In this document: piece after piece, positions 36,295 through 43,977 of the stretch
Numbering within the stretch: position 1 is the stretch's first letter
Layout: every line of letters starts with the position of its first letter
Assembly (NCBI GenBank): GCA_016214855.1
Contig: JACRMT010000015.1
Location: forward strand, 20,117 to 84,116
Source of the DNA: Nitrospirota bacterium
GTDB lineage: Bacteria > Nitrospirota > Thermodesulfovibrionia > Thermodesulfovibrionales > UBA6898
Direction of reading: 5' to 3'
DNA length: 64,000 bases
Notes under the pieces: generated by a model
Told to the model about the DNA's origin: nothing
Databases searched by the model: none
What the model saw: the letters and a program-made list of their open reading frames with translations, nothing else
Translations under genes and position numbers: made by a program

Positions 36295-38418
36295 ATGGGC
36301 TTCTGGAGGGATATAAGACAGGACTACAAGGCAGTTTTCGAGAGAGACCCTGCTGCACGGAACAGCCTTGAGGTCATCCTTGCCTATCCCGGGTTTCATG
36401 CCATTTTCATGCATAGAATAAACCATATTCTCTGGAACGCCGGCATTCCGGTCATCCCAAGACTGCTCTCTCATGCTGCGCGGCTGCTTACCGGGATCGA
36501 GATCCATCCGGCGGCAAAATTAGGCGCAGGTTTTTTTATAGACCATGGCATGGGGGTCGTGATCGGCGAGACCGCAGAGGTGGGTGAGAACTGCCTTCTT
36601 TATCAGGGAGTAACCCTCGGCGGTACCGGCAAGGAAAAGGACAAGCGTCATCCTACACTCGGCAATAACGTGACCGTTGGCGCAGGGGCCAAGATATTGG
36701 GTGCCATAGAGATCGGCAATAACGCCGTCATAGGCGCCAACTCGGTGATCCTGAAGCCTGTGCCTGACAATGCCATATGTGTTGGCGTGCCGGGCAGGAT
36801 CACCAGGAAGAAGATCATAAGGATGACGACCGAAGACGGGCTTGTTGAGGTAATGGACTATTTTCCTGACCCGATGAACGAAAAGATAAAGGACCTTGAA
36901 GCCCGGATTTCAGAGATTGCCAAAAAAATGGAGACTCCTCAGAGTGATAGGCAAAAAGGAGGCAGGATGAAGCTTTATAATACCCTGAGCGGCAAGAAAG
37001 AGGATTTTGTCCCGGTAACGCCAGGGCAGGTGAAGATGTATGTTTGCGGAATAACCGTGTATGACCATTGCCACATTGGTCATGCGCGGAGCTCCATTAT
37101 ATTTGATATCATGCGCCGGTATCTTGCGTACAGGGGATACCATGTTACGTTCGTAAAGAACTTCACTGATATCGATGACAAGATCATCAACCGGGCGAAA
37201 CAGGAAGGCATTGCCTGGAACGAGGTTGCAGAAAAATATATCGCTGAATATTATCAGGACATGGATCAGCTCGGCGTGGGCAGGGCTGACATTGAACCAA
37301 AGGCGACCGAGCATATTCAGGAGATCATCGACATTACCAAAGGCCTTGTGGACAAAGGGTATGCCTATGCTGTGGATGGAGATGTCTATTTCCAGATAGA
37401 AAAGTTCAGTGATTATGGAAAGCTTTCAAAGCGCGATCTTGATGATATGATCGCAGGTGCACGGGTGGATGTTAATGAGCGCAAGAGAAACCCGATGGAT
37501 TTCGCCCTCTGGAAGGCATCGAAAGAAGGAGAGCCGTCCTGGGACAGCCCCTGGGGGCCCGGCAGACCAGGGTGGCATATAGAATGTTCTGCCATGTCAA
37601 GGAAGCATCTCGGCGATACGTTCGATATTCATGGTGGTGGTGCTGACCTTACATTCCCGCACCATGAAAATGAGATCGCCCAGTCAGAGGCATTTACCGG
37701 CAAGCCGTTCTCAAAATACTGGGTGCATAATGGCTTCATCACCGTGGATAAGGAGAAGATGTCAAAGTCTCTTGGCAACTTCTTTACCATCAAGGAGATC
37801 CTTTCAAAGTTTGACCCCGAGCCGGTAAGGTTCTTTCTGCTTTCAACCCACTACCGGAGCCCTATCGAATTTTCCGATGAACAGCTGAGAGAGGCCGAGG
37901 CATCAATAGACCGGTATTATACTACTGGGCTCCGTGTGCGTGATTTCCTTGTTCAGGATCATACAAAGGAAAAGGCAGGCACAGAAGAAAAGACATTCGA
38001 GGAGATGTCGGGCCACTTCAGGAACAAAGTTACGGAAGCCATGGACGATGACTTCAATACGGCACTTGCGATCGGCAATATCTTCGAACTGATCCGCATG
38101 CTGAATAAATATCTCGATGGAAAACCGGCAGGCTCAAAGGCAGTTGCTCTCGTAACAGGAGCAGAAGAACTCCTTAAGGAAGCCGGCAGTATCCTCAATA
38201 TTTTCGGTCGTACGCCTGAGGGATGGAACAAGGCGCTGATGAAATTCAGGTGTCCTGATATGACCGAAGAACTTATTCTTGCGAAGATCGCTGAACGGAA
38301 AAAGGCGCGTGAGGCGAAAGACTGGGCAGCGGCAGACCTGATCCGAAAGGAGCTTGAAGATAAAGGGGTGGTACTGGAAGACAAGAAGGAAGGCACTGTC
38401 TGGAAGGTTAAGGTGTAG
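36295..38418 (+). CDS. cysE-cysS: Serine acetyltransferase-cysteinyl-tRNA synthetase fusion
   Basis: A 707-residue fusion. Residues 1-224 are serine O-acetyltransferase: a left-handed beta helix with IHPAAKLGAGFFIDHGMGVVIGE, LYQGVTLGGTGK and GVPGRITRKK. From about 225 it is a complete class I cysteinyl-tRNA synthetase with HIGHARSS, a zinc-site CGITVYDH start, WHIECSAMS and EKMSKSLGN. The junction (QSDRQKGGRMKLYNTLSG) contains an in-frame ATG at 36967 preceded by AAAAAGGAGG. A separate CysS could therefore also be made from the same mRNA. The two steps are linked in metabolism and adjacent in many genomes; a fused frame is unusual. Confidence 0.88.
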   Translation: MGFWRDIRQDYKAVFERDPAARNSLEVILAYPGFHAIFMHRINHILWNAGIPVIPRLLSHAARLLTGIEIHPAAKLGAGFFIDHGMGVVIGETAEVGENCLLYQGVTLGGTGKEKDKRHPTLGNNVTVGAGAKILGAIEIGNNAVIGANSVILKPVPDNAICVGVPGRITRKKIIRMTTEDGLVEVMDYFPDPMNEKIKDLEARISEIAKKMETPQSDRQKGGRMKLYNTLSGKKEDFVPVTPGQVKMYVCGITVYDHCHIGHARSSIIFDIMRRYLAYRGYHVTFVKNFTDIDDKIINRAKQEGIAWNEVAEKYIAEYYQDMDQLGVGRADIEPKATEHIQEIIDITKGLVDKGYAYAVDGDVYFQIEKFSDYGKLSKRDLDDMIAGARVDVNERKRNPMDFALWKASKEGEPSWDSPWGPGRPGWHIECSAMSRKHLGDTFDIHGGGADLTFPHHENEIAQSEAFTGKPFSKYWVHNGFITVDKEKMSKSLGNFFTIKEILSKFDPEPVRFFLLSTHYRSPIEFSDEQLREAEASIDRYYTTGLRVRDFLVQDHTKEKAGTEEKTFEEMSGHFRNKVTEAMDDDFNTALAIGNIFELIRMLNKYLDGKPAGSKAVALVTGAEELLKEAGSILNIFGRTPEGWNKALMKFRCPDMTEELILAKIAERKKAREAKDWAAADLIRKELEDKGVVLEDKKEGTVWKVKV

Positions 38419-38473
38419 TTCCGTTCAAATAAAATAGTGTCGACCGCATTTGGCAAATCAATCGCAGATCCAT

Positions 38474-38515
38474 AAAGAACGATGCCCCGCAGATTATCGC
38501 GGGGCATCGTTCTTT
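38474..38515. terminator. Bidirectional hairpin terminator
   Basis: AAAGAACGATGCCCCGC and GCGGGGCATCGTTCTTT form a perfect 17-bp stem with the 8-base loop AGATTATC. It lies between convergent cysE-cysS and the metzincin gene. The A-run on one arm and T-run on the other let it act in both directions. Confidence 0.85.
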
Positions 38516-38562
38516 GCTCATATACGTCGGGACGTCACAAAGACCTGGCAAAAAACAATTAT

Positions 38563-39843
38563 TCAGTAATAAAAACCGAACTGTCCGACCGAGACAACTA
38601 ATATATTGAGGGCGCCGGCAGTAGTCCCGATGGGGTTGTTGTAGATATTGTAGACGACATTAAAGTAGTTGGGGTTCATTAGGCCCTCCCCGCCGGTAAA
38701 TCCATCAAAATGCCCCCATACGCCGAGCACGTGGCCCATCTCATGTTCGGCAATTGCCGACTCATAATTTCCCCTTGTTGCATCGTTACAGGCAGTAGAA
38801 CCGAGGTTAACATAATAGAGGCCTGTCATGACGCCTGCTGCATCGAATTCATAGTTAACGCCTGCACCCCCCGGGACATTGCTCACATTGCCGCAGCCGG
38901 GAGAGACGCCATCTGAGGCAACGGCAACTCCCTCCACAAAGACCACGCCGTTGGTCGGAGTTCCCGTGACCCGTTTAAATGTTATCAATCCCCCGGATAA
39001 CTTCTCGTATCTGGTTAACGCCTGTTCGACTCTCGCAATGTTGTTCGTGTTTACCTCGATAGGCGTATCCCATCGGGCTATATGGCCTGGGTTTTGGTTA
39101 GGGGCGTTTATGTTGACATCGATTACCTGCTGACGTATCTGCGCTGCGCTCCATGTAGTGGGGACGGGAGATAATTTGTCATTTATGCTGTCTTTATCCG
39201 TTGACGCAGGCAGAAAATTTATGTCAGGAGCCATGTCAACACGGCCAGGGGCCACATCAGCGATGTCTTCTACTGTGGCGCCTGGCGCCATGACCGACAC
39301 ATACAGCCTGTAGTTAAAAACAGTTACGTTGCTCAAGTGAGAAAGGGCAGAAAGCGGAATCGTAACGTCCATACCATCAGACAGGAACGTAACAGGCACG
39401 GAGGCGTCCTTTATACGTTGGGTGGCGCCCGTCAGGCGCATGACTGCTGCACTTGAACCATACAGGGTTGATCCCATATAAATGTAATAGTCGATACCAA
39501 GACCGTCCTGATTCTTGCCAGTGGTCTTCTGGTCGGCATCTACAGCTATTGTTACAATATCTTTGGCCTTGTCAAATGAGCCGGACTTGAACCTGATATT
39601 GAAGGTAACGTTAGTAGCATCGACTATAGTCTTTACATCCACAATGTCAGGTGATATGGGCGTATTGACGGAAATGCTTGCGTCTCCCGGAGGGTCTGTA
39701 ACATGACCGGTTACCGTGGTTGCATCATTGCCACTGCCTCCACCATTACTATCACCCACGCTGCCCTCATCACCACTGCAACCGAAGAGGGAACCGATTA
39801 TAAACGCAAGAAGACACAATTTAAACAAACCGCTCTTTTTCAT
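38563..39843 (-). CDS. Predicted lipoprotein metzincin metalloprotease
   Basis: A 426-residue exported protein. The signal peptide ends in a Leu-Phe-Gly-Cys lipobox (Cys22), followed by a Gly/Ser/Asp-rich linker. Residues 50-190 look like a beta-sandwich with Ca-type acidic turns (TGKNQDGLGIDYY). The C-terminal part has HEMGHVLGVWGH, a full HExxHxxGxxH zinc motif, and MNPNYF some residues later as a possible Met-turn. It is therefore likely an active surface or periplasmic protease; the substrate is unknown. GGGAGGAG precedes the ATG, with a long leader from the promoter at 40009-40036. Confidence 0.78.
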   Translation of the reverse strand: MKKSGLFKLCLLAFIIGSLFGCSGDEGSVGDSNGGGSGNDATTVTGHVTDPPGDASISVNTPISPDIVDVKTIVDATNVTFNIRFKSGSFDKAKDIVTIAVDADQKTTGKNQDGLGIDYYIYMGSTLYGSSAAVMRLTGATQRIKDASVPVTFLSDGMDVTIPLSALSHLSNVTVFNYRLYVSVMAPGATVEDIADVAPGRVDMAPDINFLPASTDKDSINDKLSPVPTTWSAAQIRQQVIDVNINAPNQNPGHIARWDTPIEVNTNNIARVEQALTRYEKLSGGLITFKRVTGTPTNGVVFVEGVAVASDGVSPGCGNVSNVPGGAGVNYEFDAAGVMTGLYYVNLGSTACNDATRGNYESAIAEHEMGHVLGVWGHFDGFTGGEGLMNPNYFNVVYNIYNNPIGTTAGALNILVVSVGQFGFYY

Positions 39844-40184
39844 AACTCCTCCCTTTTTATGAATCCATTATCACTCGACGCCTGCTCATCCATGTCGATA
39901 AACAGACCCCCTCAGTTTCACACGACACCATAGAGCATAAGTTGTTTTTCTGCAATTCCCTTGTTGATAGAGCTATAGGACAGAATATAATATATCCTTA
40001 TAATTATAATTTTATGAAAATTGTCGGGTTTGTCAATAGAATAAAGCAGGGTCCAAATCGGCAAACATTTCAGGAAATCTGCGCAAGTGAATTTGGCTAT
40101 GAAAGACTTTAAACAAAGAAGAAGGTGATCAAGAGAGAAGTGCTGACTTTCTGTCCAATCGAAAGAAGGGTGTTATTGCATCTG
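39844..40184. other. 341-base AT-rich intergenic region
   Basis: This gap holds the promoter and about 160-base 5' leader of the metzincin gene, and the region just past the end of the PAS/GAF gene. No RNA gene or conserved riboswitch pattern was recognised, and no supportable small coding gene was seen. Confidence 0.5.
40009..40036 (-). promoter_or_regulatory. Sigma-70-type promoter of the metzincin gene
   Basis: On the minus strand TTGACA (40036-40031), a 16-base spacer and TAAAAT (40014-40009). The -35 is perfect and the -10 matches five of six positions. It points at the lipoprotein gene starting at 39843. Confidence 0.55.
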
Positions 40185-41753
40185 TCAGTCGGTATTTGCA
40201 GAATGGAGTTTTTCATACATCCGTGCGTTTTCGATAGCAATGCCGCACTGCTCTGCAAGGGCCAGCGTAAAATCGATCTCGTCCTGACTGAAGGTCCTGT
40301 GAACATTTGTAAGCAGTCTGAGCACACCGATCACCTTTCCTTTCGCTATGATGGGTAAAGCAAGGACGCTCTTGATCCCTTCTGCCTCTGTCTCTTTCTT
40401 ATACGTTATCCGCGTGTCGGTCATCACATCATAGATGGCAACAGGATTTTCGTTTAAGGCCTCCCGGATGTTCTCCTCAGTATCAACGGGGCCCCTGCGC
40501 AGATATTGCTCTGACAGACCGTGAGATGCTTCAAGGACCAGTTTCAGACCGGTATCGTCAAGAAGCCGTATGGTCGCCGCCTTCAGCCTCATGACCGCAG
40601 GGATCATCCTCACGACCGTATTTAAGACCTCTTTCACGTTAAGTGTTGAACTGATCGTCTTCGTGACCGCCTTGAAGATATCAAGATACTCCCGTTCGCG
40701 CGAGACGCTCTTTTCGAAATGGCGGGCATTCATGATCGCAATGGCTGCCTGTTCAGCAATGGCAGCCAGAAACTTCAGGTCTTCGTCAGAATAATCCAGA
40801 GGTTCTGCAGTGTACATTCTGAGCACGCCGATCACTTCATCCTTGAACCGAAGCGGTATCGAGAGGATCGTACGAATGCCCTCTTTCTCCGCCTCTTGCC
40901 GGTATTTTGATGACCTGTCTTCTGTGATGTCATAGATCGAGACCGGCTTGCCTGCAAGGGCATCGTCAATGGAACGGTCATATTCGACCGGGCCTTTATT
41001 TACATAGCTTTCACTCAAACCGCAATGGGCAGCGATCTCGAGCTGGTTCTTTTCTCTGTTAAGGAGTCTCACGAGGCTCGCCTTCATGTTCATCACCCTG
41101 ACCACATGCGTAACAATGAGGTTCAGGACCTCGTCAACAGACAGGCTGGTGCTGATCGCCTTGCAGACATTCTGGTAACTCTCCAGATAAATACGTTTCG
41201 AGAATATCTTCTCTGCGCAGACAGGACAGATAGAGTGCGTGAAATCACCGAAGCCCTGCTCCGTGAGATAGGCCTCAAGCTGCTCCCACGTCTGATCATC
41301 ATGCCGTATCTTCTTGCACCATCCGCAGATCGGGACCAGGCGATCGAGTTTCTGAATCTTCAGCTGAAACGGCCTGAGTGCCGTAAACTGTGAAATATCC
41401 CTGAATGTGATGATAATGCCTTCCGGCTTGCTGTCCCTGAGCATCCGGGAAACCGTGCCTTCCACGAGGGCCCTGCTGCCGTCCCTGAGCCTCAGGAAAA
41501 TATTCATATGTCGCGGCTCATTCGTCACAGCAAAGGAAGAGATAAGGTCGCAGAGGGCGTTCCCCTCCTCATCTTCAAATCTGACCGCCTCATCATGACA
41601 GGATCTTCCCAGCAGTTCATCAGCAGACCAGCCGGTTATCGCCTCTGCGCCTTTATTCCAGCATGTAATCTTTCCGTCAAGGGTCACCAGACAGATCCCG
41701 TCTGCCATCTGCTCAATGATCTGTTGATATGTTTTCTGTTTTCTGTCAAACAT
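40185..41753 (-). CDS. PAS-GAF-GAF sensor protein without output domain
   Basis: A 522-residue cytoplasmic protein. A PAS domain (IIEQMADGICLVTLDGKITCWN, TGWSADELLGR) covers about 10-120. A Cys-rich linker with ICGWCKKIRHDD and HSICPVCAEKIF, a likely metal site, runs to about 190. Two GAF domains (205-350 and 360-515) follow, each with repeated SLSVDEVLNLIV/TLNVKEVLNTVV and IGVLRMYTAEPL/IGVLRLLTNV segments. The two GAFs look like an internal duplication. No kinase, GGDEF, EAL or DNA-binding domain is present, so output must go through a partner. Confidence 0.82.
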   Translation of the reverse strand: MFDRKQKTYQQIIEQMADGICLVTLDGKITCWNKGAEAITGWSADELLGRSCHDEAVRFEDEEGNALCDLISSFAVTNEPRHMNIFLRLRDGSRALVEGTVSRMLRDSKPEGIIITFRDISQFTALRPFQLKIQKLDRLVPICGWCKKIRHDDQTWEQLEAYLTEQGFGDFTHSICPVCAEKIFSKRIYLESYQNVCKAISTSLSVDEVLNLIVTHVVRVMNMKASLVRLLNREKNQLEIAAHCGLSESYVNKGPVEYDRSIDDALAGKPVSIYDITEDRSSKYRQEAEKEGIRTILSIPLRFKDEVIGVLRMYTAEPLDYSDEDLKFLAAIAEQAAIAIMNARHFEKSVSREREYLDIFKAVTKTISSTLNVKEVLNTVVRMIPAVMRLKAATIRLLDDTGLKLVLEASHGLSEQYLRRGPVDTEENIREALNENPVAIYDVMTDTRITYKKETEAEGIKSVLALPIIAKGKVIGVLRLLTNVHRTFSQDEIDFTLALAEQCGIAIENARMYEKLHSANTD

Positions 41754-41803
41754 AAATATCTGTAATAATTGATACGTAGAAGTTTTTCACATCTTTCTAT
41801 GTT

Positions 41804-41888
41804 ACCCCTCCTTACCAAGGAGGGGTATGGGGAGGTTTTGAATAATTTTCCGATACCCCACCCAACCTCCCCTTGGAAAGGGGGGGAG
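41804..41888. repeat. Paired palindromes related to the element at 29150-29198
   Basis: ACCCCTCCTT-ACC-AAGGAGGGGT (41804-41826) is a perfect 10-base hairpin. About 40 bases on comes a second, less perfect arm pair with CCTCCCCTTGG and a long G-run (to 41888). Layout and composition match the repeat between htrA and ispD. It sits between the divergent PAS/GAF and ribF genes. Confidence 0.55.
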
Positions 41889-41974
41889 ATATTATATCCC
41901 AGCCAAAGCAGTGCGAAAAGCATTATAATTATACATGAGTTTGTCAGAATCATTCGACGGGCACCTGGAGATCT

Positions 41975-42925
41975 ATGCTGCTCATAACTGATCTCAGCAA
42001 AATTACCCGTCCCTTTACCAACAGCGTTATAACACTGGGCAACTTTGACGGCATACACCTTGGCCACCAGGAACTTGTCCGTATGGTCATGAAACGGGCG
42101 CAGGAGATTCAGGGCCAGAGCATGGTCGTCACCTTCAGGCCCCATCCCTTGAAGATCCTGGCGCCGGATAAATGCCCGCCCCTTATCAGCATCTATGAAG
42201 AGAAGATCGAGCTGTTCAGAAAGTTGGGTATTGATGTGCTGGTCAAAATACCCTTCTCGCTTCATTTCGCTGAAATGACGCCGCGGGAATTTGTAAAGAA
42301 GATCCTCTGCGATCTCCTCGGCACAAAAGAGATCTTTGTTGGATGCAACTACCGTTTTGGCAAGGGAAGAGAAGGCACTACAGAAACCCTGAAACAGATG
42401 GGTGAGGAATTCGACTTTAAGGTGAACGAGGTGGAGCAGATCTTCCTGAAGAGCGAACTGATCAGCAGCACCAAGATCAGGCAGTTGCTGAGCACCGGAG
42501 AGGTCGAGCATGCAGCAGAACTGTTAGGCAGACCTTATGCCATAACCGGCATTGTGATAAAGGGTGACAGCAGGGGAAAGACCCTCGGGTTCCCGACCGC
42601 GAACATTGCCTCAAAACACGCGATCATACCTGCAGACGGGGTGTACGCAGTAAAGCTGTCTGCCCGGGATACCTGCCATGACGGCATCGTCAATATCGGC
42701 CTTAGACCCACGTTTGACACAAAATCCCTTGCTATCGAAGTACATATCTTTGACTTTAATGAAGACCTGTACGGCGAAGAGGTGACCATCTTTTTCATTA
42801 AAAAGCTGCGGAAAGAAAAGAAGTTTGATTCCGCTGATGCGCTGATCGCTCAGATCGGCAAGGATATTGCCGAAGCAAAAACAGTCCTCGCAGAAAATCC
42901 TGACTGCGTTGACCTGAGCCTCTGA
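41975..42925 (+). CDS. ribF: Bifunctional riboflavin kinase / FAD synthetase
   Basis: A 316-residue enzyme making FMN then FAD. The N-terminal adenylyltransferase has ITLGNFDGIHLGHQEL and VTFRPHPLKIL plus STKIRQLLSTGEV. The C-terminal flavokinase has GDSRGKTLGFPTANI, a PADGVYAVKL strand and NIGLRPTFDTKSLAIEVHIFDF. Length is normal for the fusion form. The gene stands alone on the plus strand. Confidence 0.96.
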   Translation: MLLITDLSKITRPFTNSVITLGNFDGIHLGHQELVRMVMKRAQEIQGQSMVVTFRPHPLKILAPDKCPPLISIYEEKIELFRKLGIDVLVKIPFSLHFAEMTPREFVKKILCDLLGTKEIFVGCNYRFGKGREGTTETLKQMGEEFDFKVNEVEQIFLKSELISSTKIRQLLSTGEVEHAAELLGRPYAITGIVIKGDSRGKTLGFPTANIASKHAIIPADGVYAVKLSARDTCHDGIVNIGLRPTFDTKSLAIEVHIFDFNEDLYGEEVTIFFIKKLRKEKKFDSADALIAQIGKDIAEAKTVLAENPDCVDLSL

Positions 42926-42965
42926 AGTTTGACAAGGCAGTTCAGTTTTTTTGCCAACCCTCTGC

Positions 42966-43466
42966 TTACAAAGCTGGCTCCACAGACAAGACGTTGACTG
43001 TCGACGTGATGGCTTTTGCTACTGCTGAATCCTCTGTCGAGCCGCCGTACCGATCGCACATTCGTTTTATGAGTGTTGTCTCAAAGCTGCCGTAATGGAT
43101 CAAGACAGGGTTCTCGATTCGCGACAATATGCAGAGGAAGTCGCGCCATATTATTACCTTGTCGGCCCACAGGCTGTGCTGAATAATCCCCTCAGAAGTT
43201 TTGAAGCGAACGCCGATAAGATAATAAGAATCGCGATCCGGAAGTCCCTCTACATCGATAAATATCGGAGCAATGGTAAGATCGTCCCTCTCAATATTAC
43301 CCAATATTCGTTTGAGTGCTTCTTTACGGTAGAACTGGCTCTGTTTTTCCGCCCACTGAGAATACATGTTGCCAGCGGCTTCTTCGCCCTGAAAGCGAAA
43401 CCAGCATTTGGAAGGGCATTTAAGATAGGCTGCAAAAATGTCTGAGGTAATTATCACGGATATCAC
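42966..43466 (-). pseudogene. Deleted TM0106/COG2251-type RecB-like nuclease gene
   Basis: A 166-residue frame. Its first 50 residues (ITSDIFAAYLKCPSKCWF...) match the start of RecB-like nucleases of the TM0106 family. It then jumps to the C-terminal RNase-H-like domain (IFIDVEGLPDRDSYYLIGVRF, HYGSFETTLIKRM). The PDDEXK catalytic core and the zinc/iron cluster Cys of the middle are absent, and the end is cut short. This looks like an internally deleted relic rather than a working nuclease. Family assignment is from memory of the motifs. Confidence 0.55.
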
Positions 43467-43558
43467 GGATATTATTTTGATGGAGAATAGTCATTCAATC
43501 TCGGCGCGCATCTATACCGGCGGAAATGATGGGGCCAATTCAAAGAATTGGAGAGGGA

Positions 43559-43759
43559 TTACCGTTTTTTCCTTATTCCCGTCACGATCTCATGAATATC
43601 CATATCTTTGAGCCACTGGTTTCGCTCTTTGGTGTAATCTCCAAGTCCTGTCTCGAATTGCTGCAGGAAACGCACCATTCCAATCGGGCCAAGTTTTTTC
43701 GCAACTGCTTCCAGCCCGGCTTTTCGTATAACAGCCGGGCTCATAGTCAGTGTACTCAT
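43559..43759 (-). CDS. Small conserved protein of unknown function
   Basis: A 66-residue protein. The GLEAVAKKLGPIGMVRFLQQFETGLGDYTKERNQWL core resembles a short family seen scattered in bacterial genomes, often near toxin-antitoxin or nuclease genes. That recollection is not checked here. No signal peptide or catalytic motif is visible, and the ribosome site is weak. It lies between two relics (42966-43466 and 43902-43963) in a degraded stretch. Confidence 0.5.
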   Translation of the reverse strand: MSTLTMSPAVIRKAGLEAVAKKLGPIGMVRFLQQFETGLGDYTKERNQWLKDMDIHEIVTGIRKKR

Positions 43760-43901
43760 TTCATTCTGCCCTGAGTCTGATCATCGAATGGGCGGTTCAA
43801 ACAGCAGACATCGAGATATATTCTCATATTTATAATATTAACAGATGATTACGATGGCTGCAAACTGCAACAAGCCGTAGAGTCGTTTCTTGTAGGAGCT
43901 T

Positions 43902-43963
43902 AATATTACCCCTGTCAAGGGACCGGTAGCGGATTGCCTTGGAGATGTGGCTTGCGGAGATCT
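43902..43963 (-). pseudogene. Fossil of the 3' end of comM/yifB
   Basis: Read on the minus strand this gives EISASHISKAIRYRSLDRG, nearly the same as the C-terminus of the complete ComM protein at 62214-63746 (AISASHISEAIQYRSLDRG). The match is at DNA level too, but stops sharply on both sides. An in-frame stop lies just upstream. It is a leftover from duplication, recombination or another genome's copy. Confidence 0.65.
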
Positions 43964-43977
43964 CATGTGGCTATGTA

